A DNA stretch of 64,000 nucleotides from Halapricum salinum (lineage in GTDB: Archaea > Halobacteriota > Halobacteria > Halobacteriales > Haloarculaceae), in NCBI RefSeq assembly GCF_004799665.1, contig NZ_CP031310.1:1790887-1854886 (forward strand), given 5' to 3'. Shown here one piece after another: positions 17,399-25,979 of this stretch. The notes below the pieces were generated by a model that worked only from the letters and a program-made list of their open reading frames with translations, was not told where the DNA came from and searched no databases. Both the position numbers and the translations under genes were made by a program. Each line of letters opens with the position of its first letter. Position 1 is the first letter of the stretch.

Positions 17399-17979
17399 GT
17401 GCTGGGAAGCGGGGGCGTCTGTACACAGCCAATATCGTCGATACAGTCATCTTCCGAAGCTTAGGGAAGTACCCGAACCACCATCTCGACAGACTCAAAG
17501 ACGCCGTCGAGGAATCCCAGACAGAGATTTGGGTGCCAGAGCTGGTCTATGACGAATTGGCAGACCACGGACCCAACGGTACGGTGACGAACCCCTATCT
17601 GGATCATGGGATCGAAGACGGATGGATTCGTCTCGTGTCGCCACCCTTCCCTGAAGAGGAGTCAGTCGGAGACGAGCACACTCCCAGATCCGCTTCGAAA
17701 GCGTGGCAAGAGGCGAATCACTTCCTCGACCAGCACAGCAAATACCCAACGACGAACAATCACAGAGACAGTGCGATGGTGGCTTCAGCAGTCCATCTTT
17801 TCGATCAGAACAAGCGGATTCGGATCATCACGCATACCGCAGACGAATTGCTAGCGAAGGCCTGTACAGTCATCCCACCCGAATTTGGCTACTACGAGGT
17901 CTCATCACGATATTACCATCCGCCACGGGATGCGAAGGAAACGTTCCCCACAGTCGACAGCCTCACGTGGGACGAGTGA
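17395..17979 (+). CDS. PIN-domain toxin-like nuclease of pair 1
   Basis: A 194-aa PIN-like protein. Acidic positions fit a PIN active site: NIVDTVIFRSLG (first Asp), VPELVYDELADHG (Glu), NNHRDSAMVASAVHLF (third Asp), and IITHTADELLAKAC (fourth Asp). PIN toxins cleave RNA (tRNA, rRNA or mRNA). It overlaps the upstream HTH gene by 4 nt. The protein is longer than a classical VapC (about 130-140 aa), with an insertion between residues 60 and 105. The target is unknown. Confidence 0.7.
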   Translation: MSAGKRGRLYTANIVDTVIFRSLGKYPNHHLDRLKDAVEESQTEIWVPELVYDELADHGPNGTVTNPYLDHGIEDGWIRLVSPPFPEEESVGDEHTPRSASKAWQEANHFLDQHSKYPTTNNHRDSAMVASAVHLFDQNKRIRIITHTADELLAKACTVIPPEFGYYEVSSRYYHPPRDAKETFPTVDSLTWDE

Positions 17980-18137
17980 CTCGCCTCTTGGTAGCTCTCT
18001 CGGCACCCACTTCCAAAAGAACGAGCCGCTCTGCTACACTCCGTCCTTCTCAGGGAACGAGACCAGCGTATGCACCGAGATAGATCGTGACAGAGTACGA
18101 TAGTGGGAATTTCTCTCGGAAGGATCCGGCGACAATG

Positions 18138-18143
18138 TTTTAT
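18138..18143 (+). promoter_or_regulatory. TATA box for HTH-PIN pair 2
   Basis: tgttttatag centred about 26 nt before the ATG at 18167 predicts a leaderless transcript for the second HTH-PIN pair, separate from the first. Confidence 0.6.
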
Positions 18144-18166
18144 AGAATCCGCGGAAAGTAAAATAC

Positions 18167-18754
18167 ATGTCCGATATCGCTGCTCGGCGCTCACATCCAC
18201 TCGATGCAATGCTCGCCATCTCTGATGTCGTGACGAACCAGCGGTATGTCCGGATTTACGCCAGGGTACTCGCCCTTGATACGCCAACGGTTGAAGAGCT
18301 GTCCGAAGAACTCGACAGTTCGACCACTACCATCTACGAGGACGTGAAACACCTGGTCGAAAGTGGCATCCTCGCACGGGTCACCGACACGCAACCGCAC
18401 CGCTACCAGGCCCAACAAGTCGATTTACGTGTGCAAGCGGGCGACGAGACCTATCGGATCACACCAGCGCTGTTCGTCGCACTCGCTCGAAGTGAGACGA
18501 ACGAAAATCTCCAGTTGTATCTCGACCGGCACGGGACAAGCGGGCTCGCAACTGGGCTCGAATATGCCCGTGACTACGTTCAGGGGCGGATGAACGCTCG
18601 TCTCATGGCTCGCGAGCAAGAGATCCCTGTGCTTGAAGCCGAGACGATTCTCCAAGAACTGCGCGACGTGCTCATCGAGGTCGATCCTGAACTCGAAGAA
18701 AGCCCCAACATCGACGAACTCGACGCGGTAGTTGATGAGCGTCGGCAGGAGTGA
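18167..18754 (+). CDS. HTH antitoxin/regulator of HTH-PIN pair 2
   Basis: A 195-aa winged-helix protein with the same layout as 16802-17398: a basic/neutral leader (MSDIAARRSHPLDAMLAIS), an HTH in TVEELSEELDSSTTTIYEDV with wing ILARVTDTQPHRYQAQQVDL, then an acidic helical C-terminal half ending in ELDAVVDERRQE. It is followed after 6 nt by the PIN gene. Promoter spacing supports ATG 18167. Inferred antitoxin and autorepressor. Confidence 0.75.
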   Translation: MSDIAARRSHPLDAMLAISDVVTNQRYVRIYARVLALDTPTVEELSEELDSSTTTIYEDVKHLVESGILARVTDTQPHRYQAQQVDLRVQAGDETYRITPALFVALARSETNENLQLYLDRHGTSGLATGLEYARDYVQGRMNARLMAREQEIPVLEAETILQELRDVLIEVDPELEESPNIDELDAVVDERRQE

Positions 18755-18760
18755 GACGGC

Positions 18761-19294
18761 GTGCCGAATTCGCTGTTCCCCGATGTGGAGGCTCACGTTA
18801 TCGATACGAACCTGTTCGTCGCTTTCGAGCGACACGACACTGTTGCATTGCTCGAACGAGCTGTCAGAGAACACGATATCGTGCTCCTTCTTCCATCTCG
18901 GGTATACGAGGAGTTGACGCCCGAGAACTACCCGTACGGGACACCCCCGGTTGAGGACGCGCTCGAGGCCGGATGGATAGACGTTCTCGACGAGGTTGAC
19001 TACACGAATCCTGTGGTTTCAGCCACGATGGACATGGTCCGTCGGTACATCGCCGCCGCTGACGACCGCGCTGAACACGACATTGAGCAAGCTGATGCCG
19101 AGATAGGTGGATCCACAGCGATGTTGTTAGACCGTGGAGAAGCTGGCTCAGTAGCCGTCTACACACACGATTTGCCCGCCTTCCGAGGAGTTGAGCGAGC
19201 GATGACCGAGCACGGCTACGACGATCGTGTCCAACTTGTCAGGGCGTTCGACTTTGTCGACGCTGTCGAAGCCCGATATCAGTTCAGAGGATGA
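18761..19294 (+). CDS. PIN-domain toxin-like nuclease of pair 2
   Basis: A 177-aa PIN protein starting at GTG 18761, 6 nt after the upstream stop. Motifs: HVIDTNLFVAFE (D1, with the DTN signature), SRVYEELTPEN (Glu), EIGGSTAMLLDRGEAGSVAV (central acidic helix), and YTHDLPAFRGV (last Asp). The Cys-free, acidic sequence is typical for haloarchaea. It belongs to the same HTH-PIN arrangement as the upstream pair, but the two PIN proteins are only distantly alike, so the tandem is not a recent duplication. Confidence 0.78.
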   Translation: MPNSLFPDVEAHVIDTNLFVAFERHDTVALLERAVREHDIVLLLPSRVYEELTPENYPYGTPPVEDALEAGWIDVLDEVDYTNPVVSATMDMVRRYIAAADDRAEHDIEQADAEIGGSTAMLLDRGEAGSVAVYTHDLPAFRGVERAMTEHGYDDRVQLVRAFDFVDAVEARYQFRG

Positions 19295-19453
19295 CTGCAC
19301 GTTTCGAATTTCAGGAAGTGTCCAGTGCAATCTCGACAACCCACCCTGCGGGGATACGTGACTGAGTGACACAAAGAAGTGACGTCAGATACCAACGGGT
19401 GAAGCCGGTGGGCTTTCGCACTGGTACCGGCTCCAAAAAACGAGAGCCGCCCG

Positions 19454-20293
19454 TTACTGCCTGTCTTGACCGGGGAAGGAGACCAGCGTCTTCCCCGTGA
19501 GCGCAACCGAACACCGGCCCTCGTACCAGTTCTTCGCGACCGCCCGTAGCCGCACTCGCTCGCCCTCACGAACCAGTGGCTGGCCTGATTTGCGCCACGA
19601 CGTGAACTTGATCCGCCCAGTCTGATCTTCGAGCAACCCCACTTGCCTGATCGCCGCACAACTAGGTTCCCACAACACGCTCACCACACCCTCGATATCC
19701 ACCTCGTATTCATCCACCTGTTCCACCCTCGAAATCGGGATTACCTGCCCCCCACATTCGGTGAGTTCGTCGTAGACTGCCACGACCGCATCCAGCATCT
19801 CCACGCCATCGACCACGCGCTCAGCCAACCGCCGACTGATCGCTCCCCGACTCCACCCACGGAGTTCGCCTGCCAACCGCGCCGCCTGCCTGTTCACCTC
19901 GCCCAACTGCACTCGCGACAACTGCACTCTGGGATCGTCGATGTCCGGGTCGGCCCACCGATCCACGCTCGCCGCTCGCTTTCCAATCTCGTGCCGTCGC
20001 TTCGCGTTCACGTCTTCGACCACGCTTCGCGTCCGGACTTCTCTGTCTGAGTCTTGCCGTCGATCCCACCGCACTCTCGTCCGTCGAACTTCCCACTCTC
20101 TGGCCACCATCCGTTCTTCGTCTTCGAGGCTCATCCCCCGAGAGACCGTTCCTGGTGCGATCCCGTCCACCTTCGCATCGATCTCCTGTGCGACTGAGGG
20201 CCGTAGCTCCGGTTCTTCGACTGCCTCGAATTCCTCGACAGACTGCTGTTCATCGTGCGAAACTTCATATCCGATTCGGGTTGTACTCGACAT
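19454..20293 (-). CDS. RPA-like single-stranded DNA-binding protein with OB fold
   Basis: A 279-aa protein. The C-terminal 90 residues form an OB fold as in archaeal RPA: VDEYEVDIEGVVSVLWEPSC, VGLLEDQTGRIKFTSW, and GERVRLRAVAKNWYEGRCSV. The N-terminal 170 residues are helical and charged, with repeated Arg/Glu (VAREWEVRRTRVRWDRRQDS). Proteins of this type are common on haloarchaeal plasmids and integrative elements, where they likely coat single-stranded DNA during replication or transfer. It lies between the HTH-PIN pairs and the repeat region and supports the plasmid-derived reading of this segment. Confidence 0.75.
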   Translation of the reverse strand: MSSTTRIGYEVSHDEQQSVEEFEAVEEPELRPSVAQEIDAKVDGIAPGTVSRGMSLEDEERMVAREWEVRRTRVRWDRRQDSDREVRTRSVVEDVNAKRRHEIGKRAASVDRWADPDIDDPRVQLSRVQLGEVNRQAARLAGELRGWSRGAISRRLAERVVDGVEMLDAVVAVYDELTECGGQVIPISRVEQVDEYEVDIEGVVSVLWEPSCAAIRQVGLLEDQTGRIKFTSWRKSGQPLVREGERVRLRAVAKNWYEGRCSVALTGKTLVSFPGQDRQ

Positions 20294-20380
20294 TGGAGTT
20301 CAGCTCCGAAGGCGTCACACGACGCCGACCACCCGCGTCACTACCGCGGGTTTTCCTGCGACATCGACAGATACGTCACA

Positions 20381-20426
20381 GCGCCGCTCGCGCCTTCGTG
20401 AGCGCCCCCTGGGGCGCGAGCGGCGC
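20381..20426. repeat. 14-bp inverted repeat, 18-nt loop
   Basis: gcgccgctcgcgcc at 20381-20394 pairs exactly with ggcgcgagcggcgc at 20413-20426. All-GC stem; it could act as a transcript end or a plasmid structural element. Confidence 0.6.
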
Positions 20427-20774
20427 CACAGTCGAAACAACCAGCCACGCGCGCTGGAGTGGCCAGTGCGAGCGGCCAGCGGGAGTAGTCTGCTCGCGTT
20501 CCGAGCACCGCAGGCGCGCAGGAACCGACCGACTACCCCGCTGGCACTGACGAAGTGAGCGAGCAGCGGTGTGAGCGCCAGCGAACACCGCGTCTGGCCA
20601 CGAGAGGCGAGCGGGGCGAGCCATCGAGATCCAGTAAAACACGGCGACTCGGAAACAGACACGTCCACGCTCCTGGTGGATTGAAAGGGCGAAGCGCGCT
20701 CGCGCTGAAAGGGAGTCGTTGCGCAGGCGCTATCTGAGCGAGCAGAGTGAGCGAAGATATCCTGCGCAACGGCC

Positions 20775-20912
20775 GCGAGCGTGGTGAGGGCTTTCCCTGC
20801 TTGTTGTCTCCTTCAGAAATTCCTAGCCAGCGTGGTGAGGGCTTTCCTGCGTTGTTGAATACAGCGGTTATGCTGACGCGATCTCCTAGCGAGCGTGGTG
20901 AGGGTTTTCTGG
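20775..20912. repeat. Three copies of a 25-bp direct repeat
   Basis: Copies of agcgagcgtggtgagggctt (plus about six further bases) start near 20775, 20825 and 20888. The invariant core gtggtgaggg lies at 20781, 20832 and 20895, so spacing is 51 and 63 nt. Unique sequence lies between them. Copies 2 and 3 share an extra cct before the repeat. Iteron-like or binding-site array; too few and too irregular for CRISPR. Confidence 0.6.
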
Positions 20913-21017
20913 AGTTGCTGCTCTCTTCTATCACGACATGCGCTCCGAGTGCTTCTCTGGAATCAAACCGAAACGATAGTGCTCCCATACAGAGATTGAG
21001 CGCTACCGACTCACGCC

Positions 21018-21986
21018 ATGCCCCTCGAACCCTACAGTGACTCGTTCACACTCACACAGCAACCTCCTGCCACAGTCAGCGACTCTTCCATACAGTGGCT
21101 TACCGACGACGACTATCCGAGAGCGTTCACGACCAACACAGGGAATCGCGTCGTGGTCTGTCTCCCGACGTTCTCCCTCCCAGTGATCGAACGCGGTGCC
21201 CCACAGTTCTCGACGCTCACGGCCCGAACCACGACTGATACGACAGCTGACCTCACTACACTCTTCGAGACAGCCCAGTTGCTCCTCGACCCAACGCTCG
21301 AACCGCAGACGTTCTTCTACGCCGTTCGCTTCGGGTCGAGACAGATCTACGGGAACACGCCCGGACGCTTTCTCGAAGACCTCGAAGACCTCGAACGCCG
21401 ACTCGAACACAGTAGCGTCGACACGATTCACTCGAAGATCGCCGATGCGTCGATCGTGGGTGCGGGCTGCTGGCCGACTGATTACGGCTGGCTCGCGTTC
21501 GAAGTCACCAGATCTACCCAGGGGTCGTTCACCGTCGAACTCTCTCTGCTCACGACCGGAGCGCTCTTGGATCCGACACCAGTATTCGAGTTCTTCGAAA
21601 CCTGCTCGCTCGATCCCCCTCGAACGCACACCAGCTGGCCACTTCGTCACCTCCGCTGTCGCGGCCACGCCGAGACACGAATACACCCGATCGAGCCGAT
21701 CACCACCGAACTCGATTCTGATCCCGAGTATGGCACCACACTCTCTTATCACGGCGCGAATCCGTTGTTCGACTTCGATCTTGCATCAGTCGCTCCATCC
21801 TGCTCGGAGGCGGCCCGCTCAGAAATAGTGGCCCCGCTCAGCGCCGTCGCCACGCTCTGTTACGAAACCGATACGACAGGTACGGACAGCTATCGACTCG
21901 ACCGACTGCTGGCCGTCGAACCTCCTGGGGCTCGAACGTTATTCGTGAGCGCGACGGTCCGTCCAGTCGATGCCCCTATAGCGTGA
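21018..21986 (+). CDS. Conserved-looking hypothetical protein, 322 aa
   Basis: A 322-aa soluble protein with no motif that I recognise. The composition is acidic with high Thr and Ser, and there is no signal peptide or membrane segment. The codon pattern is coherent over the whole length. Notable segments are TFFYAVRFGSRQIYGNTPG, DLEDLERRLEHS, and the Trp/Tyr-rich AGCWPTDYGWLAFEV. Its place between the repeat region and plasmid-type genes suggests a plasmid or integrative-element protein. The ATG at 21018 begins MPLEPYSDSFTLTQQ. Confidence 0.65.
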   Translation: MPLEPYSDSFTLTQQPPATVSDSSIQWLTDDDYPRAFTTNTGNRVVVCLPTFSLPVIERGAPQFSTLTARTTTDTTADLTTLFETAQLLLDPTLEPQTFFYAVRFGSRQIYGNTPGRFLEDLEDLERRLEHSSVDTIHSKIADASIVGAGCWPTDYGWLAFEVTRSTQGSFTVELSLLTTGALLDPTPVFEFFETCSLDPPRTHTSWPLRHLRCRGHAETRIHPIEPITTELDSDPEYGTTLSYHGANPLFDFDLASVAPSCSEAARSEIVAPLSAVATLCYETDTTGTDSYRLDRLLAVEPPGARTLFVSATVRPVDAPIA

Positions 21987-22167
21987 GGTGTGTGTCGAGA
22001 CTTTTGGAAAAGAGCACGTAGACAGCGAGCGAGACAGGTATCTCACTCAGTCGAAGAGGTCTTCTCGAGTCGGCGTCTGTTCGTTCCTATCCATGCCCGA
22101 GACAGTACGACGGGCTTCATTTGATTGTCAAGCCTCTTCTTGTGATCACTAAGTAGAACTCGACCTC

Positions 22168-22593
22168 TTGACGGGTGCGTTGCCTGGTTGGTCACTCTGT
22201 GGCTGTGGATATGGGTACACGATAGCTGATGCAAACAGTCCCGTCAGGGTGATCGACGAGTATGGTACTGTCGAGGTTCACGAGGAAATCCAGATGCGCA
22301 TATCCCTGAACGTCGAAGAGACACTTCAGGGTCGAGATGAGGTTCGTGGCGACGTCCGTACACGCGAACGACGGAGCGAACTCCTCGCAGAGCTCAGTGC
22401 CCAGGGGGCGTTCACACTCGGATCTATTCCGCTCCCGGTTGGCTCTCTTGAAGAACATGGACTGGATCTTCCGGAAGCACACGTACTCAAGATAAGCCTC
22501 GAAGCCACGCCGCCCGCACTTCGGACGATCGCCGAATACTACGCCACGGAAGTCAAGAGAGTCGTCGAAACATTCGGCGATGAAGACTCGTAG
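22168..22593 (+). CDS. Hypothetical acidic protein, start uncertain
   Basis: An open frame of 141 codons from a TTG at 22168. A later start is likely, for example GTG 22249 or the ATG opening MRISLNVEETLQGRDEVRG. The C-terminal part (LPVGSLEEHGLDLPEAHVLK, AEYYATEVKRVVETFGDEDS) has normal haloarchaeal composition. Family unknown. Confidence 0.4.
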   Translation: MTGALPGWSLCGCGYGYTIADANSPVRVIDEYGTVEVHEEIQMRISLNVEETLQGRDEVRGDVRTRERRSELLAELSAQGAFTLGSIPLPVGSLEEHGLDLPEAHVLKISLEATPPALRTIAEYYATEVKRVVETFGDEDS

Positions 22594-23169
22594 GGTATCT
22601 GTGAGTCGGGCTGCTCGATACAGAAGCCCCATTCACCATCGAATTCAGCTTTCCCGCACAACCATCCCGAGGGTCCGCAAGAACAGTGTTCTCCGGAGAA
22701 TTGCGTGGGTGTGTGGAATGGCCAGTGTTGGAGGGGTGCTCTCGCGATAGGAGTCCCAGTGGCCGAGCAGTCTCCAGACGCCCGTTCGAGGCTGATTTCT
22801 CACTCTGTTTCGACGTGAAACCGGCCTCACCATCACTCTATAGATCGGTCGATTCTAAAACCGCTATACTGCGGACGTGTGTGTAAAATAGTGTTGCGCT
22901 CGACACGAAATGTGGGGGTTCGCTGAACTGGGGTTTCAAACGCGTTATTTGCCCATTCGGGGCTTCTCTATGGTGTCTATAGCCTCGCTCCCGGCTTCGC
23001 TCTCCCGATTGTCCCCGACCGAAGGGTCCGACACATCCCCTGTTTTGATTCAGTCAATTGCTCTTTGCGGATCATTCGATGGGTGTTGCCCCCTCTCGGA
23101 GTAGTTTGACCGGCATAATGTAACACCGAAACCCATAGACTGCGAAAGGATGTGCAAATTGAGTCGTTT
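22594..23169. other. Gene-free, comparatively AT-rich stretch
   Basis: No supported gene or RNA is seen in 22594-23169. Short open frames on either strand lack coherent codon use. It leads into the RNase relic at 23170. Confidence 0.5.
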
Positions 23170-23365
23170 CTACGTCGGAAGTCTGCTCGGGCACGCGCGT
23201 CACCGAGATTCTCCGGCAGTATCCCGCGTTCGTTCGGGACGCCGACGCCCTCCAGCGAGCGGTCTCGAACGCCCGTGAGGTCACCGGACGCGACGGCCAG
23301 CGACGCCGGATCGCCGACCAGAACACCGTCATCATCACCACTGCGGGGATGCTCACTAATGAAGA
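23170..23365 (+). pseudogene. Relic of a second beta-CASP ribonuclease gene
   Basis: Translation from about 23199 reads VTEILRQYPAFVRDADALQ, then AVSNAREVTGRDGQRRRIAD, QNTVIITTAGML, and ends in unrelated NED. This aligns without gaps to the intact gene at 11960-13216 (QITQIFRQYPEFIRDSDALQ and onwards), but the two differ at many positions, so it derives from a different family member. Upstream, tacgtcggaagtctgctcggg looks like a decayed copy of the YVDGLG codons with small indels. Only about 60 of some 420 codons survive. Confidence 0.8.
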
Positions 23366-23699
23366 TCTACTAGTACTCCAATTCTCCAAAACCAAGGGAG
23401 TGCGTGGCGATGATCCCTCGATATCAATATCATTTATAAGTGATTCTGAAGAGGTTTATAAGAGTATAGTCGGCCATGGATTCACAAGTTCGAATCTCGC
23501 TAACTCCTCTGTGTCTTGAAAGTTATATTGACGCGTGAAAGATGTAGCGCGCGCATTCATCGAAGAGGTGCCTTCGGTCTGATGCTGCGGCCCAGTCAGG
23601 AGGCGACAACAAGATCACCGATTATCTCGAATTAGCCGAGATCGTCAAAACCAACTCCGTCTTAGCCATGCAGTCTCCTCAACAGATAGTGCCCAAAAG

Positions 23700-23707
23700 C
23701 CTATTTT
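23700..23707 (+). promoter_or_regulatory. TATA box for the PH/SHOCT gene
   Basis: aaaagcctattttg places a TATA element about 27 nt before ATG 23731. It supports that ATG over the upstream in-frame one at 23668. Confidence 0.5.
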
Positions 23708-23730
23708 GTTACGAGAGAGTCTCACATGGT

Positions 23731-24309
23731 ATGGGGCTATTCAGTCAAGATGACGATGATATCGTACTCGAAAATGCCGATCTAAATTGTGAACCACAGG
23801 GCCCATCAGTCACAAAATCGGACGTGGCAAAAATCGATCAACACCTCTCACCGGGGGAAAAGGTGCACTACCTATCAACTGGGAACCGTTTCTCTATCAA
23901 TGGTGAGGAGAAGCAGACGATGAAGCTACGTTTGGCCCTGACTGATAGGCGGATACTGCTCAAGCGAAAGCAGAAGCTGATAGGCAACGAGCAACAGACG
24001 TTTAATTACGAAGACATATCTTCGGTGAACCTGCGGAAAGGGATGGTTTTCAAAAAGATAGCCATAGAGACTCAGTCGGCGACGTATGGGATTGGCGTGA
24101 CAAACTCGCATGACTCAAATGAGTTGCAAGCGATGGTGAACTTCATCAGGGAGAAATCCAGATCGTCTCGGGGGGCACAGGATGGATCGGCCGGCGGAGA
24201 GACAGACCCGTTGGACAGGATCGATAAATTAAAAGAACTGAATGAAAAGGGTGCAATCTCCGACGAGGAGTTCGAACAAAAGAAAGATGATCTGTTAGAC
24301 CAAGTTTAG
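23731..24309 (+). CDS. PH-like domain protein with C-terminal SHOCT domain
   Basis: A 192-aa protein. Residues about 30-145 form a bacterial-type PH domain (KVHYLSTGNRFSINGEEKQT, LRLALTDRRILLKRKQK, YEDISSVNLRKGMVFKKIAI). A charged linker follows, then a SHOCT domain (DRIDKLKELNEKGAISDEEF, EQKKDDLLDQV) at the C-terminus. Such proteins are often membrane-proximal oligomers or accessory parts of secretion and phage-related systems; no specific role is known here. ATG 23731 is chosen by promoter spacing and because it opens MGLFSQDDDD. The stop codon overlaps that of the opposite zinc-protein gene (24306-24309). Confidence 0.8.
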   Translation: MGLFSQDDDDIVLENADLNCEPQGPSVTKSDVAKIDQHLSPGEKVHYLSTGNRFSINGEEKQTMKLRLALTDRRILLKRKQKLIGNEQQTFNYEDISSVNLRKGMVFKKIAIETQSATYGIGVTNSHDSNELQAMVNFIREKSRSSRGAQDGSAGGETDPLDRIDKLKELNEKGAISDEEFEQKKDDLLDQV

Positions 24310-24740
24310 AGCGAAAATACTAGTATCAGTATAATAACCAGCAATAGTATTGCCAATGCCACCGCCGCTTGATTCATCTCTACTGCCGTCTCATCGGATA
24401 GCGATCCGCCAACTATTTCGCTTGGGATTTTGCCATGATAATGGTCTGCGTCGTCAGGATGCCCGTGGATGTTTCTAGCGCACTCCTCGCAGATGATGAA
24501 CCCATTCACATTTGGGTGCCGCTGATCTGTTTCGTCTAACTGGAACACTAGTTCAAACTCCCAGTTACCCTCGTGTTCTACATTCTTGCTGAGTTCACCT
24601 TCACCAAGGATCACAGCGTATGCTTTTGGATCGATCACGTCGTCAGGTACTGACTGGCCGAGAGCGACTTCTCTTTCACAAATCGAACAGTGCCCAGTAT
24701 CGTACGAGATGGTTTCGGAAACTGCACTTTCCCGCTTCAT
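24306..24740 (-). CDS. Tail-anchored protein with two CxxC zinc knuckles
   Basis: A 144-aa protein. The N-terminal zinc site is made by CSICEREVALG and, 60 residues later, IICEECARNIHGH, giving a split zinc ribbon. The last 20 residues are strongly hydrophobic (AVALAILLLVIILILVF), a C-terminal membrane anchor. ATG at 24738-24740 overlaps the stop of the upstream paralogue by 4 nt (24737-24740), so the genes are translationally coupled. Function unknown. It looks like a membrane-bound partner of the soluble upstream protein. Confidence 0.7.
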   Translation of the reverse strand: MKRESAVSETISYDTGHCSICEREVALGQSVPDDVIDPKAYAVILGEGELSKNVEHEGNWEFELVFQLDETDQRHPNVNGFIICEECARNIHGHPDDADHYHGKIPSEIVGGSLSDETAVEMNQAAVALAILLLVIILILVFSL

Positions 24741-25042
24741 TCTCCGTACAGTGACTTCGCACAGGATCGGCAAAGATACTGTTCAGTCAGATCGGCGCTT
24801 TGTCCCTCACTTGTGAACCACTTAATGACCGTCTTGGGACGCCAATGGCTCTTTGATAGGGTACTGCGGTCTGTCTTGTCTACAGACATTTGCTCACCCC
24901 CACCGATCACCAAGGGTATCCCTTCGGGTAAATCGTCTACATTTTCTCTTTCGTTGTCGATAAATACCTCATCGTTACAATGGGTGCATTCAGCAATATC
25001 GTACTCTATTGAACGCGATACTGCTGTTTGCCGGTCGTTCAT
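24737..25042 (-). CDS. Soluble zinc-binding protein related to the downstream gene
   Basis: A 101-aa protein with the same split zinc site as its downstream neighbour: CTHCNDEVFIDNE near residue 19 and LCRSCAKSLYGE at the C-terminus. There is no membrane segment. The N-terminus (MNDRQTAVSRSIEYDIAECT) resembles the neighbour's SAVSETISYDTGHC, so the two are diverged paralogues. The leaderless promoter at 25065-25072 fits the ATG at 25040-25042. Function unknown. Confidence 0.7.
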   Translation of the reverse strand: MNDRQTAVSRSIEYDIAECTHCNDEVFIDNERENVDDLPEGIPLVIGGGEQMSVDKTDRSTLSKSHWRPKTVIKWFTSEGQSADLTEQYLCRSCAKSLYGE

Positions 25043-25064
25043 ACACAGATATATTTTTTCAGAA

Positions 25065-25072
25065 TATATAAA
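25065..25072 (-). promoter_or_regulatory. TATA box for the paired zinc-protein genes
   Basis: On the minus strand cctttatatattc places tttatata 23-30 nt before the ATG at 25042, a classical haloarchaeal leaderless promoter. Confidence 0.65.
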
Positions 25073-25979
25073 GGGGCTGTACGATTTGGCTGTCAGTCAT
25101 CTTTCCGTGTTGAAGTATGTCGCTAATTATGGGGTATTCACTGGCTCGCTACCGATGTTCAATGGGATATCAGTAGCTGGTAGGATACTAGAAGTCGGCG
25201 GCGAGTCGTTCCCGTCCTGGACACCCAGGGTCACCGACGACCTATGCTGCATTCACGCTCTGTATCTTGCACGATGTTTTTGTCAGGGATTGGTGCTATC
25301 CATCGAGGGGACGATGAGCTTGCAAGTTGGGCCTTGAAGCATCAATAAGTCGCACATGGACAGACGAGCGGGAGAATTCGTGCGTTTCCGAACCGTGTGT
25401 GGTCAACGCTATATGAACTGATGCGACCGTTTAGAACAGTACATCTTGAGTTTCTCCAGTAGCGAACGAGAGCTCCGAGTTGTCGTTTTCGACTCGTAAC
25501 TTGACGATCGAGACGGTACCAGTGGGATGCTTTGTGATGAAACTGTCAGGACCTGTCTTTTATAAAGAAGATGTTTTTGGTGAAGACGAGATTTCAGCGC
25601 TGAAGCCGGTGAGGTTGTATTCTTTATAAAGAGAGTGTTTTTGTTGAAGACGAGGTTTCAGAGATGACATATAGGTATTCTCCATGGAGAAGGGAGTCGC
25701 GTACATCACTGAGAAAGGAACAATCACATACTGAAAAGTCGTCTATGAAATCAAGGTAGTTTCACAGCCTTGTATCGTCTCGGCTGGTGCATCCTCTGGC
25801 GAGATCACATGTTCAGATCGCCAAGATGGACGCCGATTACTCGCTGAGAACAGGAATAACCATTCCTAAGGAGGTGAGCCTTGACGGGTGACTCTCAAAT
25901 GCGGACTCATCGCGAGAATTCGCGCCCTCTGATGACTGCATCTCCGTTTCGTTGGAGAGATTTAATACACGGGCAGTGG
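25073..25979. other. 0.9-kb gene-free stretch with a tandem repeat
   Basis: No supported gene. AT content is raised. A 40-nt imperfect direct repeat lies at 25556-25661. The end of the recombinase operon is at 25980, so this is the distal side of that module and a plausible place for an attachment site or its recombined products. Confidence 0.5.
25556..25661. repeat. Two imperfect 40-nt direct repeats, 65 nt apart
   Basis: Copy 1 (25556-25597) and copy 2 (25621-25661) share tcttt-ataaag, gtttttg, gtgaagacgag/ttgaagacgag and tttcag, with about five mismatches and one indel. Such repeats next to a recombinase operon could be recombinase or excisionase arm sites. Confidence 0.6.

Larger units (their letters stand above)
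20294..21017. other. 724-nt gene-free stretch with hairpin and repeats
   Basis: No frame here looks like a conserved gene. The stretch holds a strong 14-bp hairpin (20381-20426) and a three-copy direct repeat (20775-20912). It lies upstream of both the OB-fold gene and the gene at 21018. A replication or transfer origin of a former plasmid is possible but not shown. Confidence 0.5.

Noticed and set aside
20775-20912. CRISPR-like array of three repeats
   Set aside because: Only three copies, uneven spacers of about 25 and 37 nt, diverging repeat ends and no cas genes; better read as iteron-like repeats.
23478-23515. tRNA-like 3' end (agttcgaatctcgc) that could be an attachment site
   Set aside because: The bases flanking the TTCGAAT loop do not pair as a T stem and no other tRNA arms are found upstream.
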